DNA of 50,059 bases from JAAYBG01 sp964411675 (GTDB lineage: Bacteria > Bacillota_I > Bacilli_A > ML615J-28 > CAG-698): contig CAYPLR010000007.1 of the NCBI GenBank assembly GCA_964411675.1, positions 1 to 50,059 of the forward strand, written 5' to 3'. A program made the translations under genes and the position numbers. The first letter of the stretch is position 1. The number at the start of each line of letters is the position of its first letter. The notes under the pieces were generated by a model. It worked only from the letters and a program-made list of their open reading frames with translations, was not told where the DNA came from and ran no database searches. Below are positions 26,088 through 35,480 of this stretch, piece by piece.

Positions 26088-26104
26088 TCTTTTGTGTTTT
26101 TTTA
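26073..26104 (+). terminator. Probable terminator of MATE gene
   Basis: aacacaa/ttgtgtt (7 bp) with a 12-nt loop spanning the stop codon, followed by TTTTT. The stem is AT-rich and therefore weak. Confidence 0.5.
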
Positions 26105-26130
26105 CTTGTTGGTTGATGGAACGATATTAA

Positions 26131-26159
26131 TTGACTATTTTCTCTACGAATTGTATAAT
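26131..26159 (+). promoter_or_regulatory. Promoter of hflX
   Basis: -35 TTGACT (26131-26136), 17-bp spacer, -10 TATAAT (26154-26159), 26 nt upstream of the ATG at 26185. It shows that an upstream in-frame TTG at 26131 is not the start. Confidence 0.85.
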
Positions 26160-26184
26160 ACTAATAGAAAAGAGGTTGACTATC

Positions 26185-27441
26185 ATGGAAAAAGCGATAA
26201 TCATTGGCGTTAACACTTTAAGTGAAGATTATGTTTTCCTTGATGAGATTGAAGAATTAAAGAACTTATGTTTGGCTTGTGATATTGAGGTTGTTGATGT
26301 TATAACGCAAAATCTAAATTATATAAATTCCTCAACTTATGTTGGTAAAGGAAAAATCGAAGAAATAAAAATAGCTATTCAAAGTTTAGATATAGAGGCT
26401 TTAGTATTCAATGATGAATTAACCCCTTTGCAAATCAGCAATCTACAAGAAGCTTTAGAAATCGCTATTTATGATCGTACATTCATCATTTTAGAAATTT
26501 TTAAGCGTCGGGCAAAAACAAAAGAAGCCATGATGCAGGTTGAAATAGCAACATTAAAATATAGCCTTCCTCGTCTTATGGGACTTAGAGCAGGCCTTTC
26601 ACGTCAAAGAGGTGCTGGTGGTGGCTTCGCACATGGAAGAGGGGCTGGTGAAACTAAACTAGAACTTGATCGCCGCATTACTACTGACCGAATTACTGCA
26701 TTGAAAAGAGAACTTGAAGAAGCTACTCTTTTAAGAAAACAACAAAGAAAAACACGAAAAGCAAATAACATGCAAACAGTATGTTTAGTGGGATATACAA
26801 ATAGTGGTAAATCAAGTACCTTGAATGCTCTTTTAGATCACTCAAAAGGGATAAAAAAAGAAGTGTTTCAAAAAGACATGCTTTTTGCAACACTCGAAAC
26901 TTCAACAAGGGCAATCCAAACAGAAACAAATTTTCGCTTTTTAGTAACTGACACCGTCGGATTTGTCAATAAATTACCTCATCACTTAGTAGAAGCATTT
27001 AAATCTACCCTAGAAGAAATCAAAGAAGCGGATCTAATTGTTCATGTTGTTGATGCTACCAACCATAATTATAAATTGCAAATTGAAACTACTGAACAAG
27101 TATTACGAAGTATTGGAGTAGAAAACATCCCTATCCTTTACGCTTTTAATAAAATCGATTTGGTTGAGGATTACTTATACATTCAACCTCAATATGCAAA
27201 AGCAATTAGAATCAGTGCTACTACCGATAAAAATATTGACAAACTCATTGATATGATACAAATAGAATTAGAGCATGACTTTGTAACAATTCAACTTCAT
27301 GTTCCTTATCACGAGCAAGAAATCATTGAGTTTCTAAAAGGATTGGGTTATACAAAAACCATCAATTACCAAGAGACTCAAATTGAAGTTTTGGGTAAAA
27401 TACCAAAACGTTTATTAAGCAAAGTAGAAAAATACTTATAA
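26185..27441 (+). CDS. hflX: GTPase HflX
   Basis: This ribosome-associated GTPase splits stalled or hibernating 70S ribosomes. From the ATG at 26185 it is 418 residues. The N-terminal domain contains the glycine-rich block SRQRGAGGGFAHGRGAGE before the coiled-coil linker. The G domain follows: G1 GYTNSGKSS (about residue 203), G3 DTVGF, and G4 NKID. The C-terminal domain is of the usual type. GAGGTTG precedes the ATG. It has a strong promoter and terminator of its own. Confidence 0.94.
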   Translation: MEKAIIIGVNTLSEDYVFLDEIEELKNLCLACDIEVVDVITQNLNYINSSTYVGKGKIEEIKIAIQSLDIEALVFNDELTPLQISNLQEALEIAIYDRTFIILEIFKRRAKTKEAMMQVEIATLKYSLPRLMGLRAGLSRQRGAGGGFAHGRGAGETKLELDRRITTDRITALKRELEEATLLRKQQRKTRKANNMQTVCLVGYTNSGKSSTLNALLDHSKGIKKEVFQKDMLFATLETSTRAIQTETNFRFLVTDTVGFVNKLPHHLVEAFKSTLEEIKEADLIVHVVDATNHNYKLQIETTEQVLRSIGVENIPILYAFNKIDLVEDYLYIQPQYAKAIRISATTDKNIDKLIDMIQIELEHDFVTIQLHVPYHEQEIIEFLKGLGYTKTINYQETQIEVLGKIPKRLLSKVEKYL

Positions 27442-27452
27442 AAAAGCGAAAG

Positions 27453-27483
27453 CCACTAGGAAATAAAATTCTAGTGGTTTTTT
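27453..27483 (+). terminator. Terminator of hflX
   Basis: ccactag/ctagtgg stem (7 bp) with an 11-nt AT-rich loop and then TTTTTT. Confidence 0.75.
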
Positions 27484-27486
27484 ATT

Positions 27487-27512
27487 ATAAAAAATGGGCT
27501 GATTCGCCCATT
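27487..27512 (-). terminator. Terminator of uppS-proS-nagA operon
   Basis: 7-bp stem aatgggc/gcccatt with a 6-nt loop and a U-run on the minus strand, directly after the last gene of the operon. It converges with the hflX terminator. Confidence 0.85.
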
Positions 27513-28196
27513 CTATAAAACAACATTAAATTCTTCTTCTAGCATTAATCTGAAAATGATTTGTTTATCTAAATAATCAAAATCCATATGAACTAATTCA
27601 TATTTATTATAATCAGTAAAACCAAAATCCTTTAAATCTGTAGGAACATCAATGACATAACAATGATAGACTTCCTTTTTTTTGCTTGTTATTGTTACGA
27701 TACCATATTTCTTAATCAATTCTTCTGGTATCGTTAATTTATATTTTTGATTACACTTTTCAATCATTTGATCCACAAATGACGTTTTCTTTATTTTCAG
27801 TACAATTCCTTTTTTATTCTTGAGAAATACTTGTGTACCCTGTTTATAAACCAAGTATAAAAATTCATTTTTATTGGTTGTATAGATAAGTTTCTTTCTT
27901 TTAAAACTGAATCCTTCACGATTTCCCTTCACAAATAATGTAGTGGGAATGATAATGGTATATAGTAAAGAACTCCCTGCGAACATGATATAGATTCGAA
28001 GCGGATAATATGGAGTTGTATAAATGTAATTATCGAGAAAATACGCTAAAACGAATAATATGGTAAGTACTAAGCCAATCGTTAAATGAATGGCCCCTCT
28101 AATTTTTGGATTGATTGTTGTAATTATCCCATTCACTATAAAAAATAATAATCCCAATCCTAAAACAGCACTCGCTGCTTCACGTAAATAAATCAT
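27513..28196 (-). CDS. Membrane protein of unknown function
   Basis: I do not recognise this 227-residue protein. About three membrane segments lie in residues 5-90 (starts near 8, 37 and 68). They are followed by a soluble domain of about 130 residues rich in Lys and aromatic residues, with alternating short strands (LVYKQGTQVFLKNKKGIVLKI-like) and an acidic end. It is the last gene of the uppS-to-proS operon, 14 nt after the amidohydrolase gene and directly before the terminator. Confidence 0.7.
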   Translation of the reverse strand: MIYLREAASAVLGLGLLFFIVNGIITTINPKIRGAIHLTIGLVLTILFVLAYFLDNYIYTTPYYPLRIYIMFAGSSLLYTIIIPTTLFVKGNREGFSFKRKKLIYTTNKNEFLYLVYKQGTQVFLKNKKGIVLKIKKTSFVDQMIEKCNQKYKLTIPEELIKKYGIVTITSKKKEVYHCYVIDVPTDLKDFGFTDYNKYELVHMDFDYLDKQIIFRLMLEEEFNVVL

Positions 28197-28210
28197 ATTC
28201 TATCATCCTA

Positions 28211-29374
28211 TCATTTCATATATTGAAGAATGGCTTTTAAATATACCTCTACTCCTATTATAAAAACATCTTCATCAACATTAAAGCGAGAATTGTGAAG
28301 TGGATAAATGCAGTCTTTTTCCTCATTACGGATTCCTAAGTTCATCATTGCCCCTTTTGCTTTATCGACATAGTAAGCAAAATCATCAACTCCCATAGAA
28401 ACAGTGTCTAGTTCTACATAGTTATCCAATCCAATGGTATCAATAACCACCTTTTTAAGTACTTCACAGACTTCTGGTGTATTGATTGTTGGTATAACTC
28501 CATCACGGTATTCTAGTTCGTAGTCTCCTTGATGAAGATTTGCCACATTCTTAACAATCTCTTCTATTTGTTTCTTAATTTTCTCTTTAATTTCTTTATT
28601 ATACGTTCTTACTGTTCCTTTTAAATAAGCATAATCAGGAATGATATTGAATGCTTTTCCTGCTTCCATAACACAAATTGAAATTACTGCTTTTTGTGTT
28701 TGATCTAATTGCCTATTTTTCATGTTTTGAATCATTTGATATACTTCTACAGCCATTTGAATTGGATCAATTGATAGGTGAGGATAAGCTGCATGCCCTG
28801 ATTTTCCTATCAATTTAATAGAAAAGTCATCACAGCTAGCATTAAATTCACCAGATTTGATGCCTATTTTTCCTGCTTTAATTGATGGACTGACATGAAA
28901 CGCAAGAAACACATCAACATCATCCATTAATTTGTCTTGGCAAACCAATTCGCCACCAGCTGTTGGTCCTTCTTCTGCTGCTTGAAAGACAAACTTCAGT
29001 TGTCCTTCTAGTTCAACATTTTCTTCCACTAAATATTTAATCAAGGTTAAAAGAATCGCTCCATGAACATCATGTCCACAAGCATGCATTCTTCCTAGAA
29101 TCTTTGATCGATATTCTAGCTGATTCATTTCTTCAATTTCTAATGCATCTACATCAGCACGAAAACCTATTGTTGGTTTTTCTGTCTTTTCACCAAGAAT
29201 AGCAACAACACTACTTCGTCCTATTCCTGTAAAATATTTTACCTGTAGTTTGTCAAGTTCCTCAGAAATGAATTTTACTGTATTATCAATTTCATATCCT
29301 ATTTCAGGATACATATGCAATTGTCTTCTAACCCTAACTGCATATTCTTGATATCTATCTTGATTTCTCAACAT
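28211..29374 (-). CDS. M20-family amidohydrolase/deacetylase
   Basis: A 387-residue metal-dependent hydrolase of the M20D type, which remove acyl groups from amino acids (hippurate hydrolase, N-acetyl-diaminopimelate deacetylase). The metal motifs are complete: RMHACGHDVHGA (about residue 97) and the FQAAEEGPTAGGE block with the general-base Glu; GHAAYPHLSIDP belongs to the dimerisation domain. It sits 10 nt downstream of nagA, so a role in recycling of acetylated cell-wall parts is plausible but not proven. Exact substrate cannot be read from sequence. Confidence 0.88.
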   Translation of the reverse strand: MLRNQDRYQEYAVRVRRQLHMYPEIGYEIDNTVKFISEELDKLQVKYFTGIGRSSVVAILGEKTEKPTIGFRADVDALEIEEMNQLEYRSKILGRMHACGHDVHGAILLTLIKYLVEENVELEGQLKFVFQAAEEGPTAGGELVCQDKLMDDVDVFLAFHVSPSIKAGKIGIKSGEFNASCDDFSIKLIGKSGHAAYPHLSIDPIQMAVEVYQMIQNMKNRQLDQTQKAVISICVMEAGKAFNIIPDYAYLKGTVRTYNKEIKEKIKKQIEEIVKNVANLHQGDYELEYRDGVIPTINTPEVCEVLKKVVIDTIGLDNYVELDTVSMGVDDFAYYVDKAKGAMMNLGIRNEEKDCIYPLHNSRFNVDEDVFIIGVEVYLKAILQYMK

Positions 29375-29384
29375 TTGTTTCTCC

Positions 29385-30527
29385 TTAATAGATCGAATTA
29401 TAAATGATATTTCCTTTGCTAATCGTCATATAGACATTTAGGTCTTTATCAATAACTGTTAAGTCAGCATGCTTTCCTAAAGCAATAGAACCTTTGATAT
29501 TGTCAATTCGCAAGTTTTTTGCTGGATTGATGGTTGCCAAATCGATAGCTTTCTCTAAACTAATTCCTAAGGCATTAATCATATTCTTAATTGCTTGGTT
29601 CATTTTTAATGTGCTTCCCGCCAATGTTCCATCTGCTAGGCGAGCTTCTCTTCCTTTAACCATTACTTCTTGACCACCTAAACTATAAATACCATCTGGT
29701 AAATGTTTTGATTCGATAGCATCTGTTACTAAAACGATTTTATCTAAGCCTTTGATTTTACACAAAACTTTAATGGCTTCTGGACTAACATGAACTAAAT
29801 CGGCAATCAATTCCGCGTAAATCGTGTCCGCTAGCATGATACCACCTACTGTACCTGCTTCACGATGATGAAGAGGTTTCATAGCATTGTATGTATGTGT
29901 CGCTGAAGTAACTCCATTTTTTGCTGCTTCTAATACGTCTAAAGCAGTAGCATTTGTGTGCCCAATACTAGCAACAATTCCTTGTGAGAATAAATAATTA
30001 CACAAATCTTTTCCATTTTCTTCATATGCTAAAGTAACTTGTTTAATATTATTTCCACTTACTGCTTGATAATGCATAAACTCTTCAACACTACAAGGAA
30101 CGATATATCGTTCTGGTTGAGCACCTTTAAATTTCGGAGAAATGAAAGGTCCTTCTAGGTGTGTACCTAAAACAAAAGCTCCTTCTTTATTCTCTTTTTC
30201 GATGTATTCCTTGATGTTTTTTAATGCCTTGTCGATGTTTTCTTCGCTTTGTGTCATCGTTGTTGGCATGTATGATGTCACACCTTCACTAGCGATTGTT
30301 TTTGAAATATTTTTAATATCCTCTAAACTAGGATACATAGAATCTGAATGGTTCGCTCCATGAATATGCTTATCAATAAAGCCAGGAACAACAATAAGAT
30401 CTTCTCTTAGAGTCATTAAATCTTTTTTTTCATCAAAAGAAGTTATTTTGCCATTTTCAATAACCAAAGAACTTTTTACAATTCCTTTTCCCTCAATATA
30501 AATATTTGCATTTTTAAAACCTTTCAT
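29385..30527 (-). CDS. nagA: N-acetylglucosamine-6-phosphate deacetylase
   Basis: This enzyme removes acetyl from GlcNAc-6-phosphate to give glucosamine-6-phosphate, in amino-sugar and cell-wall recycling. The 380 residues carry the amidohydrolase motifs: PGFIDKHIHGANHSD (HxH), HLEGPFISPKFKGAQP, ASIGHTNA, HTYNAMKPLHHR and VTDAIE. I start at the ATG at 30527, with GGAGGG 6 nt upstream; the ATG at 30539 overlaps that Shine-Dalgarno. It lies 15 nt after proS in the long operon. nagB is not adjacent. Confidence 0.94.
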   Translation of the reverse strand: MKGFKNANIYIEGKGIVKSSLVIENGKITSFDEKKDLMTLREDLIVVPGFIDKHIHGANHSDSMYPSLEDIKNISKTIASEGVTSYMPTTMTQSEENIDKALKNIKEYIEKENKEGAFVLGTHLEGPFISPKFKGAQPERYIVPCSVEEFMHYQAVSGNNIKQVTLAYEENGKDLCNYLFSQGIVASIGHTNATALDVLEAAKNGVTSATHTYNAMKPLHHREAGTVGGIMLADTIYAELIADLVHVSPEAIKVLCKIKGLDKIVLVTDAIESKHLPDGIYSLGGQEVMVKGREARLADGTLAGSTLKMNQAIKNMINALGISLEKAIDLATINPAKNLRIDNIKGSIALGKHADLTVIDKDLNVYMTISKGNIIYNSIY

Positions 30528-30542
30528 AAAGCCCTCCATTTT

Positions 30543-31790
30543 TTATAGTTTAAAGTTCATTGACATCATTTCAGAGAAAGTAATTTCTTTTGTGATGTTT
30601 TCTTTAATATCTTTAAATTCAAAGATTCCTTCACTAGCTTTACGACCAACAACAATTCTATTTCTAACACCAATCAAGTCAGCATCTTTAAATTTAACTC
30701 CTGGGCTCTCTTGACGATCATCGAATAGGCAATCGTATCCAGCTTTGCTTAGTTTATCATAAACTTCTAAAGCAATGTCATAATTTGCTGTTTGTTCCTT
30801 ATCTAAAGGTAAAATATGGACATCAAATGGACGAACTTCTTGTGGCCAAATTGCCTTTTCATCACAATAGTGTTGCTCTAAAATGGCCATTAATAAACGG
30901 CTGATTCCCATACCATAGCAACCCATAATGATTGGTTTTGTAATTCCATCTTTATCGATAAAATTTGCTTTCATTGGCAAGGAATATTTGGTTCCAAGTT
31001 TAAAGATATGACCAGCTTCAATTCCTTTTGCGTGTAAAATATGACCTTTCCCATCTGGTGATAAATCGCCAATTTGGAGATTATGCAATTCCAAATTACT
31101 AGCAAATTCACTCTCATCGCTATAGACAATTGTGTCTTCACCTATATCACATAAAATCATGAACTCTTCACTAGAAGATCCACCAATATTTCCGCTATCA
31201 GCACTAACGATACGATAATGTAATTCCATTCGATCGAGAATGTTTTGATAGGCTTTTCTAACCTTTAAATACCATTCATCCAAATCTTCAGGTGTAGCAT
31301 GAAAGGTATATAAATCTTTCATAATAAATTCACGACCGCGCATTAAGCCGAATCTTGGTCTAAATTCATCTCTAAACTTTGTTTGGATTTGATATAAAGC
31401 CAAAGGAAGTTTCTTGTAACTATTGATAAAATCACGAACAATACTAGTTACAACCTCTTCATGAGTTGGTCCTAAACAAAAGCCTCGTTCATGACGATCT
31501 TCAAGACGCATTAACTCTTTGCCATAGGCTTCCCAACGCCCACTTTCAACCCATAAATCTTTAGATTGCAATGCAGGCATTAATAATTCACTACAGCCTA
31601 TTTTATCTAATTCTTCACGGATAATATTTTCAATTTTTTTAATAATTTTATATCCCAAAGGTAAATAAGAATACACCCCTGCAGCACTTTGTTTTACATA
31701 GCCACCACGAAGCAAAATTTTATGACTAACAACTTCTGCTTCTTTAGGCATATCCCTTAATGTGGGAACAAATAATAACGATTGTTTCAT
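30543..31790 (-). CDS. proS: Prolyl-tRNA synthetase lacking the INS editing domain
   Basis: This class II synthetase charges tRNA-Pro. It has 415 residues, against about 570 for the usual bacterial form. Motif 2 (FRDEFRPRFGLMRGREFIMKD), the GSSSEEFMIL block, motif 3 (GCYGMGISRLLMA) and the anticodon-binding domain are all present. The roughly 180-residue INS domain that clears Ala-tRNA-Pro is absent: the chain runs from SEFASNLEL straight to GDLSPDGKGHILHAKGIEAGHIF. There is no frame break, so this is a natural short form, as known in some alphaproteobacteria. It follows rseP by 3 nt in the conserved uppS-cdsA-dxr-rseP-proS order. Confidence 0.95.
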   Translation of the reverse strand: MKQSLLFVPTLRDMPKEAEVVSHKILLRGGYVKQSAAGVYSYLPLGYKIIKKIENIIREELDKIGCSELLMPALQSKDLWVESGRWEAYGKELMRLEDRHERGFCLGPTHEEVVTSIVRDFINSYKKLPLALYQIQTKFRDEFRPRFGLMRGREFIMKDLYTFHATPEDLDEWYLKVRKAYQNILDRMELHYRIVSADSGNIGGSSSEEFMILCDIGEDTIVYSDESEFASNLELHNLQIGDLSPDGKGHILHAKGIEAGHIFKLGTKYSLPMKANFIDKDGITKPIIMGCYGMGISRLLMAILEQHYCDEKAIWPQEVRPFDVHILPLDKEQTANYDIALEVYDKLSKAGYDCLFDDRQESPGVKFKDADLIGVRNRIVVGRKASEGIFEFKDIKENITKEITFSEMMSMNFKL

Positions 31791-31793
31791 ATG

Positions 31794-33401
31794 CTAACCT
31801 CTTATTCCTAATAATCTTAATATATCACCAAAGGTTACTACTATCATTAATCCAAATAATAGGAGCATGGTAATGGTAATCAACGCTGTTTCAATTTTTT
31901 GATTTGGTTTTTTCTTTGTAATTGCTTCATAAGCTAAAAAGACAAGTCTTCCACCATCAAGGGCAGGAATTGGCAACAAATTAAGTAATCCTATATTAAC
32001 ACTTAATAAACCTGTTAAATTTAAAATGGGAGCTATTCCTTGTGAAGCTACATCTTTTGTTAGACTAAAGATTCCAACAGGACCTGACAAGTTTTGAATA
32101 CCAACATCACCACTAAATAATAAATCAAACGTATCGATAATTGCAGTAAATGATGATAAGGTTCTTTGACCACTATAGCCAAAGCTCTTAATGAAAGAAA
32201 ATTTATAGGTTGGAGAAATTCCCATTGCTACTTTTACTGCTGGAATTGGCTCACCAGAAGTAGTTGTTTGCTTTTGTAATAAAGTCTTACTATATGGCTT
32301 AATTTTTATTTCTTTTTCCTCACCATCACGTATTACTTTTAAACTCAACCAATTCTCTTCTTCACCACTATAATTTTCAAAGACATGGTAAACATCTCCC
32401 CAAGAAGCTACTATTTGTCCCTCAATTTCAATAATTTGATCACCAGCTAACAATTCTACGTTATTCGCCAGATTATTTTCTACAGTTGATACTACTAGTA
32501 CAACAACTTTATCAGTAATCGTATAATCTCCAACAAACCCACCACTGTATACATATACAGCAGGTGTCAAAGTTGTTATGAACTCTACACCCTCTCGAAG
32601 ATAGGTTACTTCTATCAATTCTAATTCGCCTAAAGCTTGGTAATCATCCATAAACTGAGAAATATCATCCCATACTTTAACTTCTTGAATTAGGGTACTA
32701 CTTTCAAGTTTGATGATTTCATCGCCATCTCGAAGTCCCGCGATATATGCTGGTGTTTCTTCTGTTACATCATCCACCATAGAAGAATCGTAATTTGCAT
32801 ATCCTTGGATTAAACCCGCCAAAAAGAACACAACAAGAGCTAGTAGAAAATTCATTAATGGTCCGCCAAACATAACCATTGCTCTTGCTCTTTTTGTTTT
32901 TGCGTTAATGGTTCTGTTATAGGGGGCGATTTGATACTCTATTTTCTTTTCGTAAAGCATTGCTTGTGGATCGACTGGATACTTTGTAATCATTTCTCCA
33001 TCGACAACTTCCATATATAGATTTCCAGTTTGTTCTGCATCAAAAATGTCATAACTAATAATTTTATAGATTGGATAGTTTACCTTTTCATCTTCTACAT
33101 CTAGGTAAAATCCAGTAATCTTTCCATTTTCAATTTTTAATTTGATTGTCTCTCGATTTTTAAAAGGATCATTTTCTAACTCCTCACCCGCAATCGCACA
33201 AAGACCACCTATAGGAAATGCTCTAATTGTATATAGAGTTTCTCCTTTTTTCTTTTTCCATATAATAGGTCCCATACCAAAAGCAAATTCGCGGCATAAA
33301 ATATTTGCTCTTTTAGTGAAGAAATAATGCCCACCTTCATGAACTAAAACAATGACACCTAAAACAAAAATAAATGCAATTAAACCAATAATATAATCCA
33401 T
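31794..33401 (-). CDS. rseP: Site-2 intramembrane metalloprotease RseP/RasP
   Basis: This membrane zinc protease cuts transmembrane anchors such as anti-sigma factors and leftover signal peptides. HEGGH is at residues 21-25 in the first helix, and the second metal site motif LLPIPALDGGR lies near the C-terminus. PDZ-like sequence is seen around 205-260 and 285-345. At 535 residues it is about 110 longer than RasP of Bacillus, mostly through an extra soluble segment at about residues 85-165 (Lys/Tyr-rich, before FGGPLMNF). Start shares its first base with the end of dxr. Confidence 0.93.
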   Translation of the reverse strand: MDYIIGLIAFIFVLGVIVLVHEGGHYFFTKRANILCREFAFGMGPIIWKKKKGETLYTIRAFPIGGLCAIAGEELENDPFKNRETIKLKIENGKITGFYLDVEDEKVNYPIYKIISYDIFDAEQTGNLYMEVVDGEMITKYPVDPQAMLYEKKIEYQIAPYNRTINAKTKRARAMVMFGGPLMNFLLALVVFFLAGLIQGYANYDSSMVDDVTEETPAYIAGLRDGDEIIKLESSTLIQEVKVWDDISQFMDDYQALGELELIEVTYLREGVEFITTLTPAVYVYSGGFVGDYTITDKVVVLVVSTVENNLANNVELLAGDQIIEIEGQIVASWGDVYHVFENYSGEEENWLSLKVIRDGEEKEIKIKPYSKTLLQKQTTTSGEPIPAVKVAMGISPTYKFSFIKSFGYSGQRTLSSFTAIIDTFDLLFSGDVGIQNLSGPVGIFSLTKDVASQGIAPILNLTGLLSVNIGLLNLLPIPALDGGRLVFLAYEAITKKKPNQKIETALITITMLLLFGLMIVVTFGDILRLLGIRG

Positions 33402-34558
33402 TAATTCACCCCGTATGTTTCATAAATACTTTTTTTCACTTCTTTATCTATCTTTAGAATGTTATCTAAAGTAATTGCTAGTTCGTTGTTTCCTTGATAT
33501 CTTTCAATCATTTCAAAAATGATTTTCTCAATATCAAGAAACTTTATTTTCTTGTTTATAAATAAATCAACTGCAGCTTCGTTGGCTGCATTATATACTG
33601 TTGGTAATAATCCACCACTTTTTCCTACTTGATAAGCTAGACCTAACATCGGAAATCTTGAAAAATCCATTTCCTGGAAGGACAAATTCTTTATACTAGA
33701 TAAATTCAACTTTTTCAAGTTTTCATTTTCTATATGACGAGGATAAGTGAATGCATACTGAATGGGTAACATCATATTGGGATATGACATTTGTGCCATG
33801 ATTGATCCATCATTATATTCCACCATCGAATGAATAATACTTTCTGGATGAAGAATTGTTTTGATTTTTTCATATGGCATTTGAAACAAGTGATGAGCTT
33901 CAATTACTTCTAATCCTTTATTGACCATAGTTGCGGAATCGATAGTGATTTTCTTTCCCATGGACCAATTTGGATGCTTTAAAGTTTCTTCAACCGTAAT
34001 ATCAACTAGTTCTGCTCTATTTTTATTGCGCAAAGCTCCTCCGCTTGCAGTAATAATTAAATTAGCAACATCTTTTTTATCTCCTGATAGTAGGCATTGA
34101 TAAATAGCACTATGTTCGCTATCAATTGGAAAAATATTCACATGATACTGTTTTGCAAGCGTCATGACCACTTCTCCACCTGTTACTAATGTTTCCTTAT
34201 TTGCTAGTAAAATATCTCTTTTCTTCATAATAGCAGCAATTGTTGGTGCCAAACCCATGATTCCAACAACAGCATTTACAAGTAAACCTTCACTCTCACC
34301 ATAAGTGGCAACATCAATTAACCCTTGATCTCCATAGGAAAAATGAATCTCTGGATATTTTACTTGTAAATATTCCTTGTCTTTCTGGTAAGCAACACTA
34401 ACCATTTCTGGTTTGAATTCGTTGATGATAGCAATAGCAGCATCCACGTTATACCCTACCGATATTGCTTTTAAAGAGTATTCTTTACTATTTCTAATGA
34501 TAGCAATGGTTTGTTGTCCGATTGATCCACTTGCTCCTAGCAAAAATATATTTTTCAT
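33401..34558 (-). CDS. dxr: 1-deoxy-D-xylulose 5-phosphate reductoisomerase
   Basis: This enzyme catalyses the first committed step of the MEP isoprenoid pathway, using NADPH and a divalent metal. The 385-residue protein has the Rossmann start LGASGSIGQQT, LLANKETLVTGG, the metal/substrate block PIDSEHSAIYQ, ITASGGALRN and HPNWSMGKKITIDSATMVNKGLEVIEAHHLF. It lies one base after cdsA. With ispD and ispF in this window, three of the pathway genes are present at two loci. Confidence 0.96.
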   Translation of the reverse strand: MKNIFLLGASGSIGQQTIAIIRNSKEYSLKAISVGYNVDAAIAIINEFKPEMVSVAYQKDKEYLQVKYPEIHFSYGDQGLIDVATYGESEGLLVNAVVGIMGLAPTIAAIMKKRDILLANKETLVTGGEVVMTLAKQYHVNIFPIDSEHSAIYQCLLSGDKKDVANLIITASGGALRNKNRAELVDITVEETLKHPNWSMGKKITIDSATMVNKGLEVIEAHHLFQMPYEKIKTILHPESIIHSMVEYNDGSIMAQMSYPNMMLPIQYAFTYPRHIENENLKKLNLSSIKNLSFQEMDFSRFPMLGLAYQVGKSGGLLPTVYNAANEAAVDLFINKKIKFLDIEKIIFEMIERYQGNNELAITLDNILKIDKEVKKSIYETYGVN

Positions 34559-34559
34559 T

Positions 34560-35480
34560 TTAAGCTCCTATTAGCAATAATTCAGTTATTTGAACAATGA
34601 TGTAAAACCAAATACCTGCATATAATAAACTATCAAAGCGATCAAGAACACCGCCATGTCCTGGAAACAAATTAGAAAAATCTTTTATTTCATAACCTCT
34701 TTTTATTTTTGAAGCAATCAAATCTCCTAATTGAACAGTAATAGATAAAAATGCTGATAATCCTAAAACTACTAATATAGTTGGGAAAATTTCATTTGAC
34801 TCTGGATTTATTATTTTCAGTAAAAAGGCTGTCGCAGTTCCGACTATAATACCTGCAATAAAACCAGCAATTGCTCCTTCTGTTGATTTTTTAGGACTTA
34901 TTTCTGGACATAATTTATGCTTCCCAAATTTGATACCGATGATATAGGCAAACAAATCAGTAGCAACCACGATGGAGTAAACATAAACAAAACTTTTTAC
35001 ACCATTGAGTTCAACCAATGTTTGATTCAAATTGATTGGTTTTAAATACCTAATACTCATTGCATAACCAAAAATCAAACCAGCATAAACTAAACTAGCA
35101 AGACATCCAAAAACCTCTTTCGTAGTTGTATGAGGTTTAAAGATTAATAATCCTAATGTGATAGCACTACATGCTAGGAAAGCTATTAGTACATAGAAAT
35201 GATAAATAAAATATTCATTTAAAAACTCTATCTCTCCTGATTTTTTAGTTGCTAGACAAGCAAGCGCTGTGATCACGCCTGAAAATAGAGGAACAAAATA
35301 GCGAAATGCTTTCATTGATGATGATTTTTGGTACATCATATGAATCAACTCGTAAGTTGCTATGATACTTAATAGAATTGCTACAGTAAAAAATCCCCAC
35401 TCTGCAATTGGATGGTCAATTACCGCTAAAGGCAATAAGATAATAATCATGAAAAAAGCGGTTATTGTTCTTTGTTTCAT
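34560..35480 (-). CDS. cdsA: Phosphatidate cytidylyltransferase CdsA
   Basis: This membrane enzyme makes CDP-diacylglycerol from phosphatidate and CTP for phospholipid synthesis. It has 306 residues with about eight hydrophobic segments. The C-terminal CDS signature is present as SPKKSTEGAIAGFI plus the ending region QLGDLIASKIKRGYEIKDFSNLFPGHGGVLDRFDSL. It overlaps the uppS stop by 4 nt. Confidence 0.95.
   Translation of the reverse strand: MKQRTITAFFMIIILLPLAVIDHPIAEWGFFTVAILLSIIATYELIHMMYQKSSSMKAFRYFVPLFSGVITALACLATKKSGEIEFLNEYFIYHFYVLIAFLACSAITLGLLIFKPHTTTKEVFGCLASLVYAGLIFGYAMSIRYLKPINLNQTLVELNGVKSFVYVYSIVVATDLFAYIIGIKFGKHKLCPEISPKKSTEGAIAGFIAGIIVGTATAFLLKIINPESNEIFPTILVVLGLSAFLSITVQLGDLIASKIKRGYEIKDFSNLFPGHGGVLDRFDSLLYAGIWFYIIVQITELLLIGA

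Noticed and set aside
26131..26184. Upstream TTG start for hflX
   Set aside because: It is the -35 box of a near-consensus promoter; the ATG at 26185 has a proper ribosome-binding site.
30543..31790. proS as a truncated pseudogene
   Set aside because: All catalytic motifs and the anticodon domain are present; only the internal INS domain is missing, with clean borders.
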